From: Mesoterricola sediminis
Lineage (GTDB): Bacteria > Acidobacteriota > Holophagae > Holophagales > Holophagaceae
Direction: 5' to 3'
Assembly (NCBI RefSeq): GCF_030295425.1
Contig: NZ_AP027081.1
Span: 496,001 to 560,000 of the forward strand
DNA length: 64,000 nucleotides
The notes under the pieces are model-generated. The model searched no databases. It saw only the letters and a list, made by a program, of their open reading frames with translations, and was not told the DNA's origin. Shown in pieces: positions 16,522-25,748 of the stretch. Position numbers and translations under genes: made by a program. Numbering within the stretch: the stretch's first letter is position 1; each line of letters begins with the position of its first letter.

Positions 16522-16559
16522 CCCTCCAGCCCGAGCCGCAGAGGCTTCGGGCTGGAGGG
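16522..16559 (+). terminator. Strong hairpin after the AbrB-like gene
   Basis: CCCTCCAGCCCGA pairs with TCGGGCTGGAGGG around an 11-base loop, giving a 13-bp perfect stem about 40 bases past the stop. No T-run follows, so it is a possible bidirectional terminator or RNA-stabilising stem. Confidence 0.6.
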
Positions 16560-16854
16560 ACCTTGCGGCTGGTAGGGGGCCCAATGGCCTAAAGGCCGGG
16601 CGAGCTGGAATGGCCAAACTGAGGTCAGGTCCTGGGGATGGAGGCGAGGGATTGGGAGCCGAGCGTGGCCGACGACGGCAGGCGCCAGGTCGAGGGCGAA
16701 GGCCGGGAATCGGGCCAGGGTCGGCAGGAGCGCGAGGAAGGGGTGGAGGCGGCGAGGGTGGGCAGCCCGAACCGCCGCGGAGAGGCTTGGAGCACGGAGG
16801 TGCCGTCTGCGGCTCCAGGGGGCTGGGCAGCGGCTGCGGGAAGGCGCCTGGGGT
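16560..16854. other. Intergenic region downstream of mqo
   Basis: Nearly 300 very GC-rich bases between the AbrB-like gene and the end of mqo. One minus-strand frame is open but looks like composition-driven noise. I see no promoter, RNA or repeat. Confidence 0.5.
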
Positions 16855-18339
16855 TCAGCCCAGGCCGAGGACCTGGTCGTTGCGGTCGCGGATGGTGCGG
16901 AGGAGGTCGGGGTCCTTGCTGAGGTCGTGGCCGTGGCTGGGGACCATCTGGCGGATGCGGGCCATCCATGCGTCGCTCCTGGCCTGCTCGGGGAAGCAGC
17001 GGAGGATCATGCCGACCATCGTGGCGGCGCAGGTGGAGGCGCCGGGGGAGGCGCCCAGGAGGGCCGCGAGGGAACCGTCCGCGGCGGCCACGAGTTCGGT
17101 GCCGAACTCGAGCTTGCCGCCCTTCTCGGGGTCGCGCTTGATGATCTGGACGCGCTGGCCGGCGATCTCCAGGTCCCAGTCCTCCATGCGCGCGGTGGGG
17201 ACGAAGGTGCGGAGGGTGCGGACGCGGTCCTCCGGGCTCTGGAGGACCTGGCCGATGAGGTAGCGGGTGAGGTCCAGGTTGTCCCAGCCGGCGGCGAGCA
17301 TGGGGCGGACGTTGTGGCCGCGGATGGACGCGAAGAGGTCCAGGTACGACCCCTCCTTCAGGTACTTGGTCGTGAAGCCGGCATAGGGCCCGAAGAGGAG
17401 GGCGCGGGAGTCGCCGATGATCCGGGTGTCCAGGTGGGGCACGGACATGGGCGGGGCGCCGATGGTGGCCTTGCCGTAGACCTTGGTGGCGTGGCGCCGG
17501 ACCAGGTCGGGGTTCTTGCAGACCAGCCATTGGCCGCTCACGGGGAAGCCGCCGTAGCCGAGGCTCTCCTCGATGCCGGTCTTGAGGAGGAGGGGCAGGG
17601 CGCCGCCGCCGGCTCCCAGGAACACGAAGCGGGCCGTGACCTCCAGGGAGGAGGCGCCCTCGCGCTCCACGAAGAGGCGCCACCGGCCGTCGGGGTCGCG
17701 GCGGATGTCGCGGACCTCGCTGGAGGTGCTCAGCTGGAACCCGGGGAGGGTCTTCAGGTGGGCGAACATGAGGTGGGAGAGGGCCCCGAAGTCCAGGTCG
17801 GTGCCGCGGTCCACGCGGGTGGCGGCGAGGGGCTCCCCGTCGTCCCGCCCCTCCATCACCAGGGGCATCCATTCGGCCAGCTGGGCCCGGTCCTCGGTGA
17901 GGCGCATGTCCGCGAACATGGGATGGGCCGAGAGGCGCGCATGGCGGGTGCGCAGGAAGCGGGTGTTGGCCTCGCCCCAGACGAAGCTGAGGTGGGGGCA
18001 GGGGTTGAGGAAGGCGGAGGGGGCGGGGATGATGCCCCGCTCCACCAGGTGGCTCCAGAACTGGAGGGAGACCTCGAAGGCGCCATTGATGGTCAGCGCC
18101 TTGGCGATGTCGACGCTGCCGTCGCCCTTCTCGGGGGTGTAGTTGAGTTCGCAGTTGGCCGCGTGCCCGGTCCCGGCGTTGTTCATGGCCTGGCTGCTCT
18201 CCTCGGCGACATCGCCGAGGCGCTCGAAGACCGTGATCCGCATGTCGTCCTGCAGTTCCGCCAGCAGGGTGGCCAGCGTCGCGCTGACGATGCCGCCGCC
18301 GACGATGGCGACTTCCACCTGGGTCTGATTGCCGGACAC
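16855..18339 (-). CDS. mqo: Malate:quinone oxidoreductase
   Basis: 494 residues from the GTG at 18339, which has AGGAGG four bases upstream. An ATG at 18372 is open but would put the ribosome site in the coding region. It has the FAD dinucleotide fold VAIVGGGIVSATLATLLAEL. The Mqo signatures SQAMNNAGTGHAANCELNYTP, LNPCPHLSFVWG, FGPYAGFTTKYLKEGS and ATMVGMILRCFPEQ are all present. It is a peripheral membrane flavoenzyme that oxidises malate to oxaloacetate and passes electrons to quinone, bypassing NAD-dependent malate dehydrogenase. A small inverted repeat (TGAGGG ... CCCTCA, 18349-18364) lies just upstream of the ribosome site. It fits the respiratory theme of the neighbourhood. Confidence 0.95.
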   Translation of the reverse strand: MSGNQTQVEVAIVGGGIVSATLATLLAELQDDMRITVFERLGDVAEESSQAMNNAGTGHAANCELNYTPEKGDGSVDIAKALTINGAFEVSLQFWSHLVERGIIPAPSAFLNPCPHLSFVWGEANTRFLRTRHARLSAHPMFADMRLTEDRAQLAEWMPLVMEGRDDGEPLAATRVDRGTDLDFGALSHLMFAHLKTLPGFQLSTSSEVRDIRRDPDGRWRLFVEREGASSLEVTARFVFLGAGGGALPLLLKTGIEESLGYGGFPVSGQWLVCKNPDLVRRHATKVYGKATIGAPPMSVPHLDTRIIGDSRALLFGPYAGFTTKYLKEGSYLDLFASIRGHNVRPMLAAGWDNLDLTRYLIGQVLQSPEDRVRTLRTFVPTARMEDWDLEIAGQRVQIIKRDPEKGGKLEFGTELVAAADGSLAALLGASPGASTCAATMVGMILRCFPEQARSDAWMARIRQMVPSHGHDLSKDPDLLRTIRDRNDQVLGLG

Positions 18340-18437
18340 GGGACCTCCTGAGGGATTTCCCTCATTATGCAATCCCTGGGAGGGCTGGCACCTCCGAATT
18401 TCGGAGCGGCGGTCTCGTTTTTATGGAATGTTGAGTC

Positions 18438-20513
18438 TCAGTCCCTGGGGGCGCCGAACACCCGGTTGCGGACGAGGGCCTCGGTGCTCCAGGGGGCCGG
18501 GTCGCCTCCCAGCCAGCGGTGGAACCACTCCAGATGGGCGTTGTAGTAGGCGGGCATGGACTTGAGTTTGTCAGGCCAGTGCCCGTCGTTCTTGAAAACC
18601 AGAAGACGGCTGGGGACGCCCCGGGTCTGGAGGTCGGTGAAGAAGGCCAGGCTCTGGGTGTAGGGCACGCGGTAGTCGCGCTCGCCGGTGATGACGAGGC
18701 AGGGGGTGCTGAAGGCGCCGGCGGCGGCGGCCGGGTTCATGCGGGTATAGGCCTCCCGGGCGGAGGCGGGCGTGCCGCCCAGCTCCCACTCGGGGAACCA
18801 GAGCTCCTCGGTGGCCCCGTGCATGGCGGGCAGGTCGTACACGCCCATCATGGCGGCCAGGGCCTTGAAGCGCTTGGAGTGCCCCTCGAGCCACATCATG
18901 GCGTAGCCGCCCCAGGACCAGCCCATGGCGCCCATGCGGGAGGCGTCGACGTAGGGCAGGCCCGCCAGGGCGTCGGCCACCTTGTCGATGTCCTCCATGA
19001 CCTTGCCGTTCCAGTCCTTGCTGATGGCCGCGGTGTAGGCCTGGCCGAAGCCCGTGGAGCCGTGGGGGTTGGGGAAGGCGACCACGTAGCCGGCGCCGGG
19101 GTAGACCTGCCAGTCGCCCCGGAAGGTGTCGGCCCACATCATCTGGGGTCCGCCGTGCACGTTCAGGACGAGGGGATACTTGCGGGCGGGGTCGAAGCCG
19201 TGGGGCTTGACGATCCACACCTGGACGGGGGTCCCGTCCGCGCCCTTGACCCACATCTCCTCGGCAGGCCGCACGTCCACGTCCCGCATGGCCTCGCCGT
19301 TGAGGTCGGTGACGGCGACGGGGGCCTTGGCGCCCACGGTCCAGCGCCACACTTCCGCGGGCCGCCCGATGCTGCTGGCCACGAAGTAGACGGACTTCTG
19401 GTCGGGGGCCAGGACGAAGTCCTTGACCGTCCAGCCTTCGAGCATGCGGGTGACGCGGCCCGTGGCCACGTCCACCTTCAGGAGGGGGTTGCGGCCCTTC
19501 TCCTGGAGGGTGAACCAGATGGAGGCGCCGTCGGGGGCCCAGCGGAAGGCCTCGACCCAGTTGTCCAGGCCCTCGGTCAGGGCGCGGAAGGCGCCGGTCT
19601 TCCGATCGTACAGGCCCAGGCGGAAGCGATCGGACTCGTAGCCGGGGATCCGCTGGAAGGTGTAGGCGAGGTAGCGGCCATCGGGCGAATAGGCGGGAGC
19701 GCCGTCGTAGGCGGCGTTGGCCCCCGTGAGGCGCACGGGCTTGCGGTCGCCGTCCAGGCGGATGAGGAACAGGTCGTCGTTGGTGGCGCGGGCGGGATCG
19801 GCCACGTCCTTGGCGGTCACGCAGAGCTCCTGGCCGTCGGGGGAGACGGCGAAGGCCTGGCGGAAGTCGGGGTAGTCCACCTTGCCGGAGGTGAGGGCCT
19901 CGGGCTTGCCGCCCTCCAGGGACTGGAGGAAGAGGTGGGTGTACTGCCAGTCGCGCCACTCGGCCCAGTGGCGGTACATGAGGGAATCGGCGAGGTGGGC
20001 CTGCACGGGACCCTTCTCCAGCCGCTCCGACAGCTCCTGGTTGAGGGCCTCGTCGGCCAGGGCCTCGGGGAACACGGTGGCCTGGAAGACGACGGCCTTG
20101 CCGTCCCGGATGAGTTCGGGAGCGGCGACGCCGGGGCCGAAGGACGTGAGGCGGCGGGGCTCGCCGCCGGAGGCGTCCATGGACCAGAGCTGGGTGCCCT
20201 CCTCTCGGTTGCTGACGAAGGTGAGGGTGCGCCCGTCCCGGGACCAGGCCGCGCTGCCGTTCCAGCCGCCCGCGTAGGTGATCTGGCGGACGGAACCGGT
20301 CCTCAGGTCGGCCATCCAGAGGTGGGTGGCGCGGGTCGATTTGCGGAGGTCCTGGGTGGCCACCTCGAAGACGAGGCGGGTCCCGTCCGGGGAAAGCACC
20401 GGATGGGCGGGCTCCCGCAGGCGGTAGAGATCCTCGATGGTGAAGCCCCGCTTGCCGGCGGCGGAGGCGGAGACACAGAGGACAAGGGCAAGGCTGCAGG
20501 ATCGCACGACCAC
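18438..20513 (-). CDS. S9-family (prolyl oligopeptidase-type) peptidase, exported
   Basis: About 691 residues from a GTG at 20513 with GAGG upstream; the ATG at 20549 is an alternative start. The signal peptide is RSCSLALVLCVSASAA. The N-terminal half is a beta-propeller of PD40/WD40-like repeats (LSPDGTRLVFEV, AWSRDGRTLTFVS, AYSPDGRYLAYTF, RWAPDGASIWFT). The C-terminal alpha/beta-hydrolase domain has the nucleophile GAMGWSWGGYAMMW, the acid VITGERDYRVPY and the catalytic His FKNDGHWPD. It probably degrades peptides in the periplasm. It is transcribed toward mqo with a 98-base gap. Confidence 0.93.
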   Translation of the reverse strand: MVVRSCSLALVLCVSASAAGKRGFTIEDLYRLREPAHPVLSPDGTRLVFEVATQDLRKSTRATHLWMADLRTGSVRQITYAGGWNGSAAWSRDGRTLTFVSNREEGTQLWSMDASGGEPRRLTSFGPGVAAPELIRDGKAVVFQATVFPEALADEALNQELSERLEKGPVQAHLADSLMYRHWAEWRDWQYTHLFLQSLEGGKPEALTSGKVDYPDFRQAFAVSPDGQELCVTAKDVADPARATNDDLFLIRLDGDRKPVRLTGANAAYDGAPAYSPDGRYLAYTFQRIPGYESDRFRLGLYDRKTGAFRALTEGLDNWVEAFRWAPDGASIWFTLQEKGRNPLLKVDVATGRVTRMLEGWTVKDFVLAPDQKSVYFVASSIGRPAEVWRWTVGAKAPVAVTDLNGEAMRDVDVRPAEEMWVKGADGTPVQVWIVKPHGFDPARKYPLVLNVHGGPQMMWADTFRGDWQVYPGAGYVVAFPNPHGSTGFGQAYTAAISKDWNGKVMEDIDKVADALAGLPYVDASRMGAMGWSWGGYAMMWLEGHSKRFKALAAMMGVYDLPAMHGATEELWFPEWELGGTPASAREAYTRMNPAAAAGAFSTPCLVITGERDYRVPYTQSLAFFTDLQTRGVPSRLLVFKNDGHWPDKLKSMPAYYNAHLEWFHRWLGGDPAPWSTEALVRNRVFGAPRD

Positions 20514-20659
20514 GGGACACCTCGGCGCGGCCGATCCGAGCGGCCGCATGGGTCCAGCTTCCGGAAAGCCGCCGCCGCGATCAAGGGAAAGGTGGGCGCG
20601 GCGCGCTCCGGGGCCCGGGCTTGTGATGCCCGCAACAGGGCGGGGGGCCCATGAACGGC

Positions 20660-20685
20660 GAACCCCGGCGCGGAGGCCGGGGTTC
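20660..20685 (-). terminator. Hairpin downstream of ccsA
   Basis: GAACCCCGGC and GCCGGGGTTC form a perfect 10-bp stem with a 6-base loop, 23 bases past the ccsA stop. There is no strong T-run on either side. It is likely the end of the cytochrome-maturation operon. Confidence 0.55.
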
Positions 20686-20707
20686 GGGGGCCGGGGAGGC
20701 GCGGCGG

Positions 20708-22465
20708 TCAGGCCTTGCTGCCCCGGAGGCTGAAGGTCTCGGGGAGCATGCAGAGCCCGATGAGGACCAGCTGGCTGCCGATGAAGGTGAACAGCCAGAA
20801 GAAGGCGGCGTCCGTGAAGCCGTAGCTGTGGAGGCCGACGCCCAGCATGTTCACGCCGAACCAGGAAAGGCTCGTGATGATGTTGCCGAAGATGGCCATG
20901 GCCATGATGCCCTTCTCCCGCGCGTAGCCGGCCCAGCGCGAATGGAGGATGACGGCGTTCCAGAGCACGATGAGCAGGGCGCCGTTCTCCTTGGGATCCC
21001 AGCCCCAGAAGCGGCCCCAGCTCTGGTCGGCCCAGATGCCGCCCAGGACGGTGCCGATGAAGCTGAAGAAGAGCGCGAAGCAGATGATCCCGTAGGTCAT
21101 GTCCACGAGGACGCGGGTGGTCGCGGGGTCCTGTTCGCGGCTGAAGAGCTTGCGGAGGGTGTAGGCGATGGCGATGGCGCCGGCCAGGAAGGTGGCGCTG
21201 TAGCCGATGGTGATGGTCACCACGTGGGTCGCGAGCCAGAAGTTGGAGTCGAGGACGGCGCGCATCATCTCCATGGTGTCCCCCTCCATCGCCAGGTGGT
21301 GGGCGATGATCAGGGAGGCGAAGCCCGCGGCCGCCGAGACGGCGGTGGCGAAGCCCTTGCGGTACATCCGCTCGAGGATGATGCCCAGCACCACGGCGCC
21401 CCAGCCCACGAAGACGGCGGAGGAGTAGAGGTTGGTGACGGGCGGACGACCCTGCAGGATGACGCGGGAGGCCAGGCCCAGGGTGTGGATGATGGCGGCG
21501 CCCCACAGGAAGGAGAAGGCCCCTTCCTGGAAGAATTCACGCCGGCCGAGCCAGGAGAAGAAGATCCCGCCCAGGGCCAGGAGGTAGACGATCATGCCCA
21601 GGTAGAAGGGTTCGACCCGGTTGAAGAGGAGCTCGCTGCCGGCCTTGCTGAGGGCGTCGGGGCGGGCGTTGCTCACCAGGTGGGACAGGTCGGCGGTGGC
21701 GGCGTTGAAGCTGGCGGCGTCGCCGAGCACGTAGGCGGCGCCGGCCCGGGCGAGGGGCGTCAGGCCGGGGTGCATGCTGCCGGCGGCGGCCTGGTCCAGG
21801 GCCTCGCCCACGCTCAGCCACGCGTCGGGGTTCTGGCCGGCCAGGGGGGGCAGGGGCCGGAAGAGGGCCAGTTCGGTGAGGGCCTGGTGGCGGGCGGCCG
21901 CCTCGGGGCCCTGGAGGTTGCTGAGCTCCATGTAGAGGCCCGGCGTGTCCATGAGCTGGATGGAATTGCGGAGGCGGTGGTAGCGCTCGAGGCGGTCGTA
22001 CAGGTTCACCACCGCGCTCTGGAAGCGGGTGCGCTTGATGCCCTCCACCTGGTGGGCGGTCTGGGCCTGGCGGGCGATCTCCTGCAGGTGGGGCGCGATC
22101 GTGGCGAAGCTGTAGTAGCGGTCGGAGCTCTGGGCCTTGCCCATGAGGCCGAGGACGTCGGGGTCGTTGATGACGAAGACGGGCTGCTGGTCGGCGACGG
22201 CGGGCCGGAACATGACGTCCAGGATCCACTCGTCGGCGCCCACGGTGCGGCCCTCGTGGCGGAGGCTCTGCTTGCCGCGGAGGACGAGGAGGGCGTTGCG
22301 GGCCACGGAGTCGAGGGGCTTCACGCGGCCGCCTTCCAGCACGGGCATGCGGGAGAACTTCTCGATCTCCATGCCGCGCACGGGCCGGGGGGGAAGCATG
22401 GCGAAGATCGCGGCCGCCAGGGCGAGGACGGCCGGGAGCCATTTGGCGAGGCGGTTCAGGTTCAT
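20708..22465 (-). CDS. ccsA: Cytochrome c biogenesis protein CcsA/ResC (haem-handling WWD protein)
   Basis: 585 residues. The N-terminal part (1-265) is an extended periplasmic region with a leading membrane segment. The C-terminal half has about eight membrane helices and the tryptophan-rich haem-binding WWD motif GGIWADQSWGRFWGWDPKENG. Histidines flank it (IIHTLGL, HHLAMEG, THVVTITIG, LHSRWAGYA). It acts with ResB (ccsB) in System II to move haem across the membrane and attach it to apocytochromes. The gene overlaps ccsB by 4 bases. The pair presumably matures the multihaem and cbb3 cytochromes encoded from 26.5 kb. Confidence 0.94.
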   Translation of the reverse strand: MNLNRLAKWLPAVLALAAAIFAMLPPRPVRGMEIEKFSRMPVLEGGRVKPLDSVARNALLVLRGKQSLRHEGRTVGADEWILDVMFRPAVADQQPVFVINDPDVLGLMGKAQSSDRYYSFATIAPHLQEIARQAQTAHQVEGIKRTRFQSAVVNLYDRLERYHRLRNSIQLMDTPGLYMELSNLQGPEAAARHQALTELALFRPLPPLAGQNPDAWLSVGEALDQAAAGSMHPGLTPLARAGAAYVLGDAASFNAATADLSHLVSNARPDALSKAGSELLFNRVEPFYLGMIVYLLALGGIFFSWLGRREFFQEGAFSFLWGAAIIHTLGLASRVILQGRPPVTNLYSSAVFVGWGAVVLGIILERMYRKGFATAVSAAAGFASLIIAHHLAMEGDTMEMMRAVLDSNFWLATHVVTITIGYSATFLAGAIAIAYTLRKLFSREQDPATTRVLVDMTYGIICFALFFSFIGTVLGGIWADQSWGRFWGWDPKENGALLIVLWNAVILHSRWAGYAREKGIMAMAIFGNIITSLSWFGVNMLGVGLHSYGFTDAAFFWLFTFIGSQLVLIGLCMLPETFSLRGSKA

Positions 22466-23628
22466 GCGTTCACCTTCTGTTCCTGGCGGCGCTTCATGGA
22501 GCGGCGCAGGGTGAGTCCGAAGTGGATGAGGAGGCCCAAGGTGATGAGGGTGCAGCTGATGTAGGGAATGAGCCAGCCGGGGTTCTGGACGACCTGCAGG
22601 ATGGAGAGCTTGTCGCCCTTCCCGAAGGAGGCCTGGTAGAAGGCGCGTCCCTCGTAGCGGAGGGGCTGGTTCATGTAGATGAGCACGTCCCGCTCCTCGT
22701 TGCGGGAGGGGTTGGAGACGTGGACGAGGCTCGAGAAGTTCTTGGGGATGTTCGTGCCGGGGTAGAGGTCGTGGCTGAACTTCTTGAGGGTGAGGCTGTA
22801 GGGCAGGTACCAGCGGCGGTTCTGGACGGCCAGGGTGTAGGTGCGGCCGTCGGCGATGAAGCTCTGGGGCGCGCCGATGCCGTTGGAGGCCAGCCAGGTG
22901 CCGTAGCTGCGGCCCCCGGCCAGGGGCTCCACCACGGCGGAGACGAGGTTCACCTCGGTCTCGGTGGCGGCGAGGGGGGCCTCGGCCACCTTGATGCCGG
23001 TGCCGACGCCCTGGGTGGCCAGGGGCGCGCCGTCGCCGGGGCCGAGGCGGGTGAGGGTGGAATTGGGGTAGTAGGCCTTGACCCGGACCGTCAGGGGCGT
23101 GCCGGGCAGGGGCAGGTCCTTGCCCTGCTTCAGGAGGGATTCGGGGATGCCGTAGGCCTCGGGCCTGGCGGGGTCGGTGACGTCGGTGACGGTCAGTTCG
23201 AACTCGCGGGGGCTCTCCAGCCAGTTGACGGTCTGCCCCTCCTCGATGGACATGTTCGTCTCCACCTGGAAGGCGCCCGTGGAGAACTCGCCGGCCACCA
23301 GCAGGATGAGGCCGGCGTGAGCGACCCAGATGCCGGCCTTGTGCCAGTTGAAGTCGATGCGCTTGATCAGCGCGGCGGTCAGGTTCAGGACGAGGACCAG
23401 GCCCACGAGGGCGCCGCCCGGGAAGACCGGGACGGGGAAGGGGATGCCGGTGAACCAGCGCTTGACCACGAAGGAGCGCATGTAGACGTGCACGGCCCCG
23501 AAGGTGCCGAGGTCCGTCTGGGCCAGGGTGCAGAGGAGGACCAGGGCCATGAGGAGGACCATGGACACGATGGTGACCTGCATCGAAGCCAGGCCGTTCC
23601 AGAGGCGAAGAAGCTTGTCTTTAATCAA
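22462..23628 (-). CDS. ccsB: Cytochrome c biogenesis protein ResB/CcsB-like
   Basis: 388 residues. There are three N-terminal membrane helices (VTIVSMVLLMALVLLCTLAQTDLG, FPGGALVGLVLVLNLTAAL, GIWVAHAGLILLVAGEF) with the conserved NWHKAGIWVAHAG. A large periplasmic domain follows (SFIADGRTYTL, NEERDVLIYMNQPLRYEGRAFYQ). The last membrane helix is near 355-375. This is the standard ResB layout. It forms the System II cytochrome c synthetase with CcsA. It overlaps ccsA by 4 bases and the lipoprotein gene upstream by 8, so the three form one operon. Confidence 0.93.
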   Translation of the reverse strand: MIKDKLLRLWNGLASMQVTIVSMVLLMALVLLCTLAQTDLGTFGAVHVYMRSFVVKRWFTGIPFPVPVFPGGALVGLVLVLNLTAALIKRIDFNWHKAGIWVAHAGLILLVAGEFSTGAFQVETNMSIEEGQTVNWLESPREFELTVTDVTDPARPEAYGIPESLLKQGKDLPLPGTPLTVRVKAYYPNSTLTRLGPGDGAPLATQGVGTGIKVAEAPLAATETEVNLVSAVVEPLAGGRSYGTWLASNGIGAPQSFIADGRTYTLAVQNRRWYLPYSLTLKKFSHDLYPGTNIPKNFSSLVHVSNPSRNEERDVLIYMNQPLRYEGRAFYQASFGKGDKLSILQVVQNPGWLIPYISCTLITLGLLIHFGLTLRRSMKRRQEQKVNA

Positions 23629-24238
23629 GGTGCAGGCTCTCCAGGTAGCGCATGAAGTCGGGGCGGGCCTTCTCGGCGGCGGGGGCGTCGCCGACCAGCT
23701 TCAGGAACCAGGTGTTCCCGTCGGCGGTGGTCAGGGAGCCGACGATCATCCGCGTCGGGGAGGCGCCCTGGCTGGTGAAGTCGAAGACGGCGATGGCGCC
23801 GGCCTTGCTCTTCACCGTCCGGCGGGCGCCGGCGAGGGCCTTCTCGTCCAGGGGCTCCAGGCCGATCTGGCCGCGCCACCGGTTCACGTTGGCCAGTTCG
23901 CCGCCGGCCATGCCGGGCAGGTTCACCACGGACACTTCGATCTTGCCGGGCCCCGGCGGGTTGAGGGTGGCGAAGCGCATGCCGCCGCCGCCCGTCTCCG
24001 TCCAGCCCTTGGGAAGGGCCCACTTGAGGGGATGGGTCGGCGCGGGGGGCGGCGGGACCTCGCCGCCCATGCCGGACGGCATGCCGGCGGGCGGCATGCC
24101 CTGGGGCGGGGCGCCCGGGGCCGGGGCCGGGGTCGAACGGCTGACCTGGTCTCTGTTGCAGGCCGCCAGGAGGGCCAGGGCCACCGCTGCGGCGGCCAAC
24201 GTGGCGCCGGCGCGGAAGCGGGATGTCGGAGTGGGCAT
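23621..24238 (-). CDS. Lipoprotein of unknown function, first gene of the ccsBA operon
   Basis: 205 residues from the ATG at 24238, which has GAGG six bases upstream; an in-frame TTG at 24253 lacks one. The lipobox is ALALLAAC (Cys near residue 27). A proline/glycine/methionine-rich linker (APGAPPQGMPPAGMPSGMGG) is followed by a compact domain of about 140 residues (LKWALPKGWTETGGGGMRF, GNTWFLKLVGDAP, FMRYLESLHL). The C-terminal part resembles small periplasmic domains that follow protein stability or folding factors, but I recognise no family. The overlap with ccsB suggests a role near cytochrome c assembly. Confidence 0.8.
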   Translation of the reverse strand: MPTPTSRFRAGATLAAAAVALALLAACNRDQVSRSTPAPAPGAPPQGMPPAGMPSGMGGEVPPPPAPTHPLKWALPKGWTETGGGGMRFATLNPPGPGKIEVSVVNLPGMAGGELANVNRWRGQIGLEPLDEKALAGARRTVKSKAGAIAVFDFTSQGASPTRMIVGSLTTADGNTWFLKLVGDAPAAEKARPDFMRYLESLHLD

Positions 24239-24380
24239 GGCGTTCCTCGTCAAAGGGGATAGACCTCGTAATCAACTATACCCGGCTGGGGGATTTCGCC
24301 ATCGCGGGTCCGGAATGTGTGACGCAGGGCCGGGAGGCGGATCTGAAAAGAGGGGGGTTACCCGGCCTCCCCTCCGCTTT

Positions 24381-24422
24381 CCGCCCCGGCCCCCGCGGCG
24401 AGCGTCGCGGGGACCGGGGCGG
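24381..24422 (-). terminator. GC-rich hairpin after the 24465-24866 gene
   Basis: GCCCCGGCCCCCGCG pairs with CGCGGGGaCCGGGGC around an 8-base loop (one mismatch). It lies about 45 bases past the minus-strand stop and has no T-run. Confidence 0.5.
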
Positions 24423-24464
24423 GGGGGCGCGCGGAAGGCGCGAACGAACGAATGGCCTACCGGA

Positions 24465-24866
24465 TCAGAGCTTCTCGGCGATCTTCAGGACGGCGTCGCT
24501 GAGCTGGACCTTGGCGGTCTTGAGGTTCGTGGTGTTGAGCATGATCTTGGGCCGGCCCCCGTCGTCCACGATGATGACGGCGGCGAAGTTGGCCAGCTCC
24601 CGCTTCTCGGTGATGATGAGGCGCCCGAAGGTCTTGAAGTTGCGGGCCTCGGCGGGGCTGTTGGTGTAGACGATGGGGGCGGAGCTGTCGACCACGAGGC
24701 CCGCGGCCTCGAGGGGGCCCTTCAGCGACCCGTCGCTGCAGGCGATCTTGTTGGAGCCGCTGGAAGCCACGATCGCCTTGATGATCTTGGCCTGCACCTC
24801 GGGGGCCAACTCCGCCCGAAGGGCCAGGGAGGCTAGGGAGATCAGGAAGAGGTGGCGGAGCTTCAT
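24465..24866 (-). CDS. Small exported protein, weakly YfiR-like
   Basis: 133 residues from the ATG at 24866, preceded by GAGG at a good distance. Frames extending further upstream have no ribosome site. A signal peptide (KLRHLFLISLASLALRA) is followed by one alpha/beta domain (KIIKAIVASSGSNKIACSD, GRLIITEKRELANFAAVIIVDD, GRPKIMLNTTNLKTAKVQLSDAVLKIAEKL). The last part recalls the C-terminal region of YfiR-type periplasmic proteins, but the match is weak. Monocistronic, with its own hairpin. Confidence 0.75.
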   Translation of the reverse strand: MKLRHLFLISLASLALRAELAPEVQAKIIKAIVASSGSNKIACSDGSLKGPLEAAGLVVDSSAPIVYTNSPAEARNFKTFGRLIITEKRELANFAAVIIVDDGGRPKIMLNTTNLKTAKVQLSDAVLKIAEKL

Positions 24867-25041
24867 GGATGACCTCGGGCTCGGGTTGGAGAGGGAATCG
24901 AGCATCAGCCCAGGCACAAGGCCCGGCCGCATCCTGGACGCAAGGGAACATCCCCGGGTGGGGAAGTTCCTCCATTATAGATCCTTGCATCTATTGGGCT
25001 ACGTCGAAAGCGCGGCTTCTTTTTCCAAGGGGTCCGGGGCT

Positions 25042-25626
25042 TCAGGCGGCTTGCCGGCTGCCGAGGGCCTTCCAGAAGGCCCAGGCCAGAAGCACCAGGC
25101 CGCCGCCCATGAGGGCGTGGGCGAACCCGAAGGCGGCCACCCGCAGGGCGTGGCTGCCGCCCAGGAAGCTGGCGTTCAGGGCGGCGAAGTCCGTGTGGCC
25201 GTGGCGGACGCCCAGCACCAGGTGGTAGCCCTTGACCAGCATCAGCAGGGAGGTCAGGCAGACGCCGGGCAGGTAGAGGCGGGTGCCCCAGGCCAGCGCG
25301 CGGGGGGGGACGGTCCCCAGGCCGAGGACGCCGGCCAGGTGGAGCATCCAGGTGAAGGCGAGGGGCAGCAGGACGCCCATGACGACCAGGTGGCCATGGA
25401 CGAGGGCCAGGCTGAGGATGAACTCCAGGTGCGCGCCCGCGGGGACCTCGGCGGTGACCAGGACCTTGCGCCCGGATTCCTGGAAGGAGATGCCGGCCAG
25501 CAGGGCGACGATGAGCATGAGGAGGGCGAAGCGGAGGTGGGTGCGGCAGAACTGCCGGTGGGACGCGGACTCGGGCACGGGGTTCTCCAGGCGACCGGCC
25601 ATCCTCGGCCGGGGGGCTCTGGGCAT
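25042..25626 (-). CDS. Integral membrane protein, about five helices
   Basis: 194 residues from the ATG at 25626; a second ATG at 25602 is possible and neither has a clear ribosome site. Hydrophobic segments lie near 32-47 (FALLMLIVALLAGISF), 70-90 (SLALVHGHLVVMGVLLPLAF), 92-105, 118-133 and 165-185. The HGHLVVMG pattern is like small haem- or NO-related membrane proteins such as DUF2871 members, where His-x-His lines a helix. That is only a resemblance. It lies between cytochrome-assembly genes and the Rrf2 regulator. Confidence 0.7.
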   Translation of the reverse strand: MPRAPRPRMAGRLENPVPESASHRQFCRTHLRFALLMLIVALLAGISFQESGRKVLVTAEVPAGAHLEFILSLALVHGHLVVMGVLLPLAFTWMLHLAGVLGLGTVPPRALAWGTRLYLPGVCLTSLLMLVKGYHLVLGVRHGHTDFAALNASFLGGSHALRVAAFGFAHALMGGGLVLLAWAFWKALGSRQAA

Positions 25627-25748
25627 TCTGGGGGAGAGGCCCCCGCGGGGACAAGGCTCGGCCGTCCCATTTGTGACCTGGAACGTGCCTTTCCCGGGCC
25701 GGCGGGCCCTCCGGGTGTGCCATCATGGACCGTGGACCAGAGGCCGCC

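Noticed and set aside
16625-17872. Long open frame overlapping mqo on the same strand in another frame
   Set aside because: It is an out-of-frame shadow of mqo: Arg/Pro-rich with no motif, while mqo is unmistakable.
18392-18406. CTCCGAATTTCGGAG palindrome as terminator of the S9 peptidase gene
   Set aside because: The T-run lies on the wrong side for minus-strand transcription. It may belong to the mqo promoter region, but no clear -35/-10 pair was found.
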